Positions 57,073-64,000 of a stretch of DNA of 64,000 bases are shown here, piece after piece; within the stretch, counting starts at the first letter, position 1; the number at the start of each line of letters is the position of its first letter. The notes beneath the pieces are model-generated. The model saw nothing but the letters and a program-made list of their open reading frames with translations. It was not told where the DNA came from and did no database searches. Source of the stretch: Thunnus maccoyii (lineage: Eukaryota > Chordata > Actinopteri > Scombriformes > Scombridae). The translations under genes were made by a program, and so were the position numbers. The stretch is taken from contig NC_056546.1 of NCBI RefSeq assembly GCF_910596095.1, positions 10,255,925 through 10,319,924 of the forward strand. The letters run 5' to 3'.

Positions 57073-60000
57073 TCATGTCTCCAGCTCCAGTCCTTTCCAT
57101 GATTTAGCCGCATTCCTCTTATACTGCTCCAACTCCTGAAGAGCAGAGACAGACACGCGGACAGAGACAGACAGAGAAAAAAAAACATGTTTTTTCAGTT
57201 ATTTGAAGTGAAACAGTGAAAAAAACTGCACAGATGTACACCATAATGCAGAAATGCCTGAGAAGTTATAATAATGTATAATAGGTTTTGTTTTCCACAG
57301 AAATCCCAGCAACAAGCATAATAAGTGAACACTACAGTGTATCCAAACTGGTCAAGAACTCCAAATATCAAACAGTAATTCAAGATTGATCAAATTTATC
57401 ATGTATTATTATGGGCGAACCATGCGAGCAACATTTCTGGTTCCCAAACGATCAATCATATAAATAACTTTGACTCTAGTGCCACAAGCAGGTTGACATT
57501 TTTGTTTTTTACTGACATGTCAACTATTAGATGGATTGTCATTAAACAGATATTCATGGTCCCAGAGTTTGAATCCTAGATACTTTAGTGATCCCCTAAC
57601 ATTTCCTCTAGTGCCACCAGCAGGTCTAATTTTTCACTTATTCTGTAAAATATCAACATCTACTGACTGGATTGGCACCAAATTTGGTAGAGACATTCAT
57701 GTCCCCCTCAAGATGAATTCTAATGACTGTGGTGATCAATTAACTTTTCATGTAGGCAATGATCATATCTCTTAAATTCAATTCAATTTAATTTTATTTA
57801 AAGTGCAGAATCACCATGCAGCATGGTCCCAAAAATGCATCCAATACTTTGGTTTATGACCAAAGACCTCCAAAACTGATGACATTCCCATGCACCTCAG
57901 CTGTACTTTGGGGTAATTAGTAACTAACTAATGTTAGCATTGTAACATGTTAAACTAAGATGGTGAACATAGTAAACATTATACCTGCTAAACATCAGCA
58001 TGTTTGCATTGCTACTGTGAACATGTTAGCATTTATCTTAAAAGCACCGCCTTACAGAGATGCTAGCAAGGCTGGAGACTTTTAAAAGTCTTGTTATTTT
58101 GTAAGTGTCTCCCAGAAATCTAAGTTTTCTGTACTCTTACAAGTTATTTTCAATAGTCATACTTGATATAATATAGCAAGGTGAGATAAAATGATGTGAC
58201 CTTGTGGTTAAATTTTTCTTATAGGTGTATAATACTTAATAAATGTTCAAAGTCCTGCAATACTCTCTCCAAACTCACAGGGTGCACTAGTCTCTGTTTG
58301 TGCCTCTCAAGTAAAGAATTATGTCACTGGTGACTAAGATTGTTTTTAGGCTAGGAAATAGAGGTTAAACATGTTTTATATTGTAGAGCCAACTGACTAT
58401 CTTTTAATAAAGATGTCTTTCAAAAAATGCCCTCAAAACTGCAGGATTTGTGACCTTCTGGGCTTTTGAAAGATGGCATGAATTTATCTTCCAGAAAAAC
58501 AGATGCATAGCTCCACGACAAGAATGTAACTATAATACCTGAAAGGCACAAAATGAAGCTGAGGGTACACAAGGTCAGACAGGTAGATTAGATGGATATT
58601 ATCTCTTATCATTACACACAAGACAGACAGGGAAAAAGTTGGCATCAGTTTACAAACTGCACTGACATGAACATAGGCCTCCACAAACTTTATTCTATGT
58701 ACACAGTTGGAATAAACCTTTAACCTATTTCTCTCATTGGTTACCTGAACGCGCTACATTATGTGTCATCCAATGGCAGAGCGAGATGACCAGCATCAGG
58801 TGAGAATCAGTCACCGATAACAGTGTATGATTTATTGTGTGACTGACAGGTTACTGCAGTTCAAGTGCCACTCTGGCACCTGGGCAGGCCAGCGGGAAGA
58901 CTACTTATCTCTGAGTTGATAACCCTAAGAAAAATTACAGCCTGTTGATGAGACATGAAAGATAAACTACTACATTACTGAAGGACAAGGGGGTTACTCT
59001 GGATCATTGCCCTTGTTTAAGACAGTTTCTTCAACAGTCTTTATAATTAATAGTATAATTCTTACTCAAGGCTGAAAAGTCACCCAGTCTGCAGTCCCGT
59101 AAAATCTAACATCTTCATTAAAGAAAAAAAAACACTGTGTCATAAGTACAAATTTTCTTCATTTCCCTTTCAATGTTTTGATAATCCATCCTCTTCCTTA
59201 ATACTTGCTCCTCTTCACAGCACGATTTCCTGATGAACACTGATTATTCACTATACTGCCAACTCATGACACTGATTACAGTAGCATAGTGTGACGAGAA
59301 TCATAGGTGAATGTGGAGCTACTGTGCTGCTACAATATAAAGTAATAGAATATGAGCATGTAATTGATCAAGATGTGTTACCTGATCTTTCTGTGTTCTC
59401 ATGGCATCAATCTGAGGCTCACTGTACTGTGGGTCCTTGGCGGGATCCTTCAGTTCCCGCTGCTCACTGGTACTCTGGAAAGACAAAGTCAGTTAGATGG
59501 ACAAAAATCTACTAAAAAAAGAGGTTTTCAGTATTGCACATTGCAATACTGAAAGTGACTGTCCTACCTCTGGGGGGAAGACACGCTCGTAGACTTTCTT
59601 CCAGAGGTCCTTTGGGTTTTTGGCATGCAGAGAAGTAATGTCCACATCAGTAGTAGGAGGGGACCCTGAAGTAATAGAGGCATTATTTTTACACAATATT
59701 GTACAATCCTGTTTATATCAACAAATTTTAAGACAGAACGCGGCTCTCAATGAGATGCATGTCTCACAACACAGCACAGTATAACGTTTAATTCGGTTTA
59801 AATGAATTACTGCTTTTGGCCACAGAGTGGTGCTCTGCTCACCTATTTGGCTGAAGGAGTCAGACCCTGCTGGAATGATGAGGGGCTTGGTGGAGTCAGA
59901 GGACACAGTTTTCCTGAACACAACCATAGAAATGTACAAAAAGGCAAAAATGTTTAAGAAAGGATTGTCTACATTCAATAGTTTCTTAAACTTGAAGTAA

Positions 60001-63000
60001 TCTATAATTTGTATAAAATAAAATAAGCAAATTAACAAATATTTGTGTTAACACTAAAGTAACTGTGTTTGCAAAAAACTACAGAATGCCAGTCCCAGTT
60101 CCTGTCCACTACTTGTTGGTTTACAACGCTGTGTTATCCTACTCACCCTCTGTCCAGACCGAAAGCCAGGTGGGAGAAGAAGCTCTTGGTTTTTGACATC
60201 AGACTCTCCGACTTGATGCTAGTGAACTGATGAAAAAAATAGTTAACAAAGAGAACAGCAGTTGTTAGAATGAATGGATTAATGAATGGTAAGAGAAAGC
60301 AAATACAACATAATAAATATGCTCACTGTAGTATTTTTTAATCTTTGGTTATGATACTAGTGAATATGTTGCATGTATAATAAAAGCACACTTACAATGA
60401 GAGAGGCTGCGTAGTAGTGGGCAACAAATCGCAGTGTTTTACTAACCACTTTCCTTTTGTCAGAGTCCAATTCCTGCAACACAGGTGGAAAAACTCTCAA
60501 TCTAAATGTGCTACACAAATTATACCAGGATCCAGGAGGAAACTTCAGTAGTAGAATTTAAGTACTTAAGTTGCACCAATGTTATTGTAACTATAAAGTG
60601 CCTAACTTTTTAACAACTTCTCTGCCTAAAAACATCTGTAACATCTGGGTTGAACCATGTGTTTTACCTGAAAGATGTCATACTTGCTGCCAATGATGAG
60701 CAGAGAAACAGGAAAGGGACTGATCAGCTCTCTGTCCTGTTAAAAATAAAAAAATGAATAATCTTTCACCAACAAACAAATTTATTAACATCATATTTAG
60801 ACTTTCTCTTCTTTTTCTCAAATGTATGATATTATATGTTGCACTGGACTGAACAAAAGATCAGTATGATGGCCAGTGTTAAGAGCTGAGGTCTTACAGG
60901 ATAGTCTTTAGGTAAGACACGAGCTGCTGAGTGGACAGACGTCTGGTGTTTGGCTCCAGCTTTGGCCTTTTCTGCTCGCTGTGCCTGAGAAAACACTTTC
61001 TCCACCTGAGCTTGTGCAGCCTGCAGCAGCTTTTCCATGGTCCCCCACAGGGAATTGGGTTTAGACAAGTCCAGAATGAGGATGACAGAAAGAGCCCTGG
61101 GAAAAGACGGTGTTGTTATAGTACTGAGGCTCGGACCAAGAAAACACTCTTTATTTGATTTTACTGACTTGACACTTTAAACTCTATTGATTTTAAAGTT
61201 ACACATAGAATAGTTTAATAGAAAACATAAATAATATTCACAAATGATAACATGTGAAACACTGTACTTAATTCTAAAACATTTAAGTGAAAAAAAAAAG
61301 TTCAGAAATCAGAAAATAAAACACTAACAGACAACAAGATCTCAGGAATATGTGAAAGTGACCTACCTGATGCTGACAGGAGTGATGGGAATCTGGACCA
61401 AGTCTGACAAAGAGGTCCCTCCTCCCAGCTCCCATAGGTGGGCTATGTCTTTAGGCTGAAAGATGAAACCGACAGACTATTATCACACAAGTTACAGGAT
61501 ATATACAATGGAACAAACATTGTACATTTTTGCAGCATTTACTGTAAAGAGGCAGGACATTTACTAGAGTATGTTTAGATAAATAGTATTAAACAATCCA
61601 ACTCTGACAGTACTGCATTGTGTCCGAGCACTGAAAGCTGTGGTGAATGAGTTTACTGTCCTTTGTAGCTCTTTAAAAACTTTTCACATAGTTTCCTGTT
61701 ATCAATGTAAGTACAAAATACATGATTTGGGGCATTCACAGCTGAGAGGGAACATTTTAAACTCAAACTGAAACAGCTTTTAAAGAGAGATCAGTCATGT
61801 AGTCATGAGCGATCTAGTGCTTGTTTTTTATGAAACTTTTATGGTGTGTTTGTTTGCAAGTTCTCTGTGTTTTGTGCTGCTTTGCATGTACTTTGTTGTT
61901 GAGTTTCATGTTGCAATGCATATGTATTGTGGAGTTTTGTGTGCTAAACTGTGTATATATGTAGAGTTTTGTGTTTAAATGTATGTATAGGTTTTGTTGA
62001 GTCTCATGCAGTTTCATATGTATTCTACTGTTGAGTTTTATGTATTTTAAAAGCCCATTTAGAGATGGCATTGCAAACTAGCTTAGGCTATAAATGCTGT
62101 GGTATGTGGCATATGTTCATGCTGTATACTTGTTCCTATACAAATAAAGATTAAATAAAAGGAATATCAATACAGTGTTTTTATCCCAATTTTTAGTGGG
62201 CAACTTAACAGAAATAATAAATTCCTCACTGTGTTGTGTCCTCGGGCTCGTCTGCCAAAAGTGTACTCCAGGGCCAGAGTGGGCTTGGATGGTTCATCCC
62301 TGGTGGAAAAAGAAAAAGTATTATTGTTAATTACTGGTGTTTTTAATTGTGAATTTGGTAAACTTAAACTTGAACTTTAATCTGTATACAGGAGATGTTA
62401 AGAGCAGGTATGATTTCATTAGGAGGATAGATGTGATAGATTTGAGATGAGAGATGACACTGCACACATACACACCTGTCGAGACACCTGAGTAGAATGG
62501 ACGTTTTACCCTGAAAAAAAGCATATGTGAGCTTACTAGCTATAACATATAAGTAATAACAGGACAAGAGTACAAGAGGGGCAATAAATGCACCGTCCGT
62601 CGTCTGGCACGACGGTAAACATACCCCAGCCTTGCTTCCCATCAGAAACACGGTTCTCTCGCTGACCGTCTCTCCTCCGTCCTCCTCTCCGCCTCCGGTG
62701 TCTCGATTCTGGACCTCCGTCGCAGCCAGCTCCCATAGCGTGTCTGAGCTGACAAATACAAGACAAAAGCGACACCTTGTTCGATTTTTTTTTATGTATT
62801 GTGTTTATTGGGACCATGTACAATTTTAAACATAAATGTTAACATTTGATGTACTGCACCAGAGTTAACGTTAGCTTTAAAGCTAATTTTCGTCTACAGT
62901 CTCTTACAAATAAAACATATAGCAGCACATATAAGAGCACAATAACAAACAGTACAAAGCAAAAAACAAACAGGACACATTATACAAAATACAAAGCTTC

Positions 63001-63147
63001 ACACGATAGCACATCATATACACCCACAATGTCAACTAGAAATTAATAATGTAACCTTGTCAAATTAAAGGCATGATTATTAGTTTTGTTTTGTTGATAT
63101 CGTTAGAAAAACAGAAGATGAGCCTATCCTCACCTTATTTTAGGCAT
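57073..63147 (-). CDS. dync2li1: DYNC2LI1, dynein-2 light intermediate chain 1, complete
   Basis: Subunit of the cytoplasmic dynein-2 motor for retrograde transport in cilia. Exons in coding order: 63147-63134, 62748-62625, 62510-62476, 62299-62230, 61455-61367, 61096-60898, 60736-60668, 60473-60396, 60226-60147, 59913-59843, 59665-59568, 59474-59382, 57135-57073. All phases agree; 1083 nt give 360 aa (human 351). P-loop GSKAGGKTS at 42-50, then [65 protein letters not shown] and the tail [15 protein letters not shown]. The first coding exon supplies only four full codons (MPKI) plus two bases. Family assignment is firm. Confidence 0.96.
57136..59381. other. DYNC2LI1 last intron
   Basis: 2.2 kb containing a dispersed teleost repeat (57480-58085) and otherwise plain AT-rich sequence; no extra exon, and the flanking exons join in phase 0. 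Confidence 0.6.
57480..58085. repeat. Dispersed teleost repeat
   Basis: Contains CTCTAGTGCCACCAGCAGGT, TTGGCACCAAATTTGGTAGA, GCACCTCAGCTGTACTTTGG and AACATCAGCATGTTTGCATT, with a run of ATGTTAGCAT-like units. The inverse of its first part is at 40515-40700. Common in fish genomes; class not named. Confidence 0.6.
61855..62050. repeat. Degenerate tandem repeat in DYNC2LI1 intron 4
   Basis: Irregular repetition of GTTGAGTTTCATG- and GAGTTTTGTGT-like units with (TG/TA)-rich spacers. Units are roughly 40-50 bp and strongly diverged. Confidence 0.4.
62476..62748 (-). CDS. dync2li1: DYNC2LI1 exons 2-3, P-loop region
   Basis: Exon 2 (62748-62625) encodes [16 protein letters not shown], an acidic glycine-rich stretch, and [13 protein letters not shown]; exon 3 (62510-62476, 35 bp) continues [11 protein letters not shown]. 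The P-loop GSKAGGKTS is divided by a 114-bp intron. The Ras-like fold of this family binds nucleotide weakly or structurally (family knowledge). Confidence 0.95.
62785..63050. repeat. Probable dispersed repeat in DYNC2LI1 intron 1
   Basis: Begins TTTTTTTATGTATTGTGTTT ATTGGGACCATGTAC (as two parts) and continues A-rich, with ACATTTGATGTACTGCACCA; resembles a fish dispersed element with a poly-T start. Family not named. Confidence 0.3.
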
Positions 63148-63290
63148 AGCATTTAACGTTTTTCTCTCGCTGTTGACAAGCTAGCTAAAGGAAGAAAATT
63201 GATATAAACGTTGCCAGAGTAACGGCGGTTTTTGATGACGTTGTTGCTGCTTCATTGCATTGTGGGGAATGTAGTGCGCTCGTTGGAACA
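63148..63290 (-). promoter_or_regulatory. dync2li1: DYNC2LI1 promoter with RFX X-box, CRE half-site and ZNF143-like site
   Basis: Directly upstream of the ATG are GTTGCCAGAGTAAC at 63210-63223, a perfect match to the RFX X-box GTNRCC-N(0-3)-RGYAAC; TGACGT at 63236-63241; and on the minus strand ACTACATTCCCCACAATGC at 63275-63257, close to the ZNF143/Staf motif. RFX X-boxes mark ciliary gene promoters, and the nematode orthologue was named xbx-1 for this reason. Sites are seen; factor use is inferred. Confidence 0.75.
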
Positions 63291-64000
63291 CTTAAACTAC
63301 ATGGGTTTCAGTCACTTTTGATGCAAACTCTGTATTTTACTACAGTTATTCTGCTAGGTGTAGACTGCACTATATGGTCTACACCCAAGTATCAGGGAAC
63401 ACTAGACAATATGACAATTAAAAGGAAATTTCAGCATAGATGTTAGCCTGTGTGGGTTCTATCAGAGGAAAAGTCCATTTCCATGCTGTTACCTTGTATC
63501 TCTAGTTTGTTCCACTATCAAAACATTCTTAAAAAACGTTTTGTATTTATTTATTTTTAAATCACACCATTTTCTCCTTCAGTTAAGTCTCAGAACTTTA
63601 TCATTGATACATGTCACATATAAGGGCAAATGCAAAAATCCATCCATTAAAACATAATGATTGATTCTGGGACACCCTGATGTCAAATATAGCCATTCAT
63701 ATTGTGAGATCTTTACTGGGAGGTTGCTGTGGTCTTTGCCCAGAGCACTGTACATCATCATCATCATCATGTCAGATCAATTTATTATCTTCATTGGTTT
63801 GAACAAGACATTAACCCTCGGGCCACTATGGGAATGTTACTCATTAATTGGAACACAATGACACTTTTTTTTCAGTTGCAGCAATGTAACATTTTCCCCC
63901 TGGTTCAGAAAAAGTTTGCAGAAAAAGAAAAAGTTGGCAGAAAAACAAAACAAAACAAAATTAAAGGAAACACATTAAATTACATTTAATAAAACACTGT
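63291..64000. other. DNA upstream of DYNC2LI1, no gene seen
   Basis: No exon was recognised. It contains a 9-bp inverted repeat (GGTGTAGAC at 63357-63365 and GTCTACACC at 63377-63385, loop 11), a short (ATC)n run near 63756-63770, and AT-rich tail sequence. In human the next gene on this side is PLEKHH2; no part of it is visible here. Confidence 0.6.

Noticed and set aside
62536..62823. 95-codon minus-strand frame rich in Arg and Gly over DYNC2LI1 exon 2
   Set aside because: It is a shifted frame of the real exon, which reads [12 protein letters not shown] and MGSKAG.

Overview
The window is nuclear DNA of a teleost fish, most likely a percomorph. Evidence: compact vertebrate genes with GT-AG introns, very dense CA/TG microsatellites, several copies of a fish hAT-like repeat beginning near GGCTGCAACTAAC, and LINE fragments of fish type. 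No prokaryotic operon, CRISPR array, tRNA or rRNA was seen.

Four protein-coding genes were rebuilt exon by exon from translated similarity to remembered human proteins and from splice signals; every exon phase joins to the next. In order they are LRPPRC (+, last 15 exons, 3155-32817, 5' part outside the window), ABCG8 (-, 13 exons, 36078-44717, 671 aa), ABCG5 (+, 14 exons, 45319-56209, 657 aa) and DYNC2LI1 (-, 13 exons, 57073-63147, 360 aa). This is the conserved vertebrate block of human 2p21. LRPPRC and ABCG8 end tail to tail, ABCG8 and ABCG5 are head to head with 601 bp between start codons, and ABCG5 and DYNC2LI1 end tail to tail with 3' UTRs that probably overlap.

ABCG5 and ABCG8 are the two half-transporters of the sterol efflux pump, and the shared head-to-head promoter (44718-45318) holds an HNF4-like DR1 and a GATA site 3 bp apart. 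LRPPRC is the mitochondrial mRNA-binding PPR protein. DYNC2LI1 is the light intermediate chain of the retrograde ciliary dynein-2 motor; its promoter carries a perfect RFX X-box.

The rest is intron and intergenic DNA: seven copies of the hAT-like element (one with intact 8-bp target duplication), two LINE fragments inside ABCG8 introns, other dispersed teleost repeats, long dinucleotide arrays and several blocks rich in homeodomain-type sites that look like candidate enhancers. The most interesting observation is that both positions that make one ATP site of the mammalian ABCG5/ABCG8 pump degenerate (the ABCG8 Walker A lysine and the ABCG5 signature glycine) are canonical here, so the fish pump may have two working ATP sites. 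I found no wholly new gene system.
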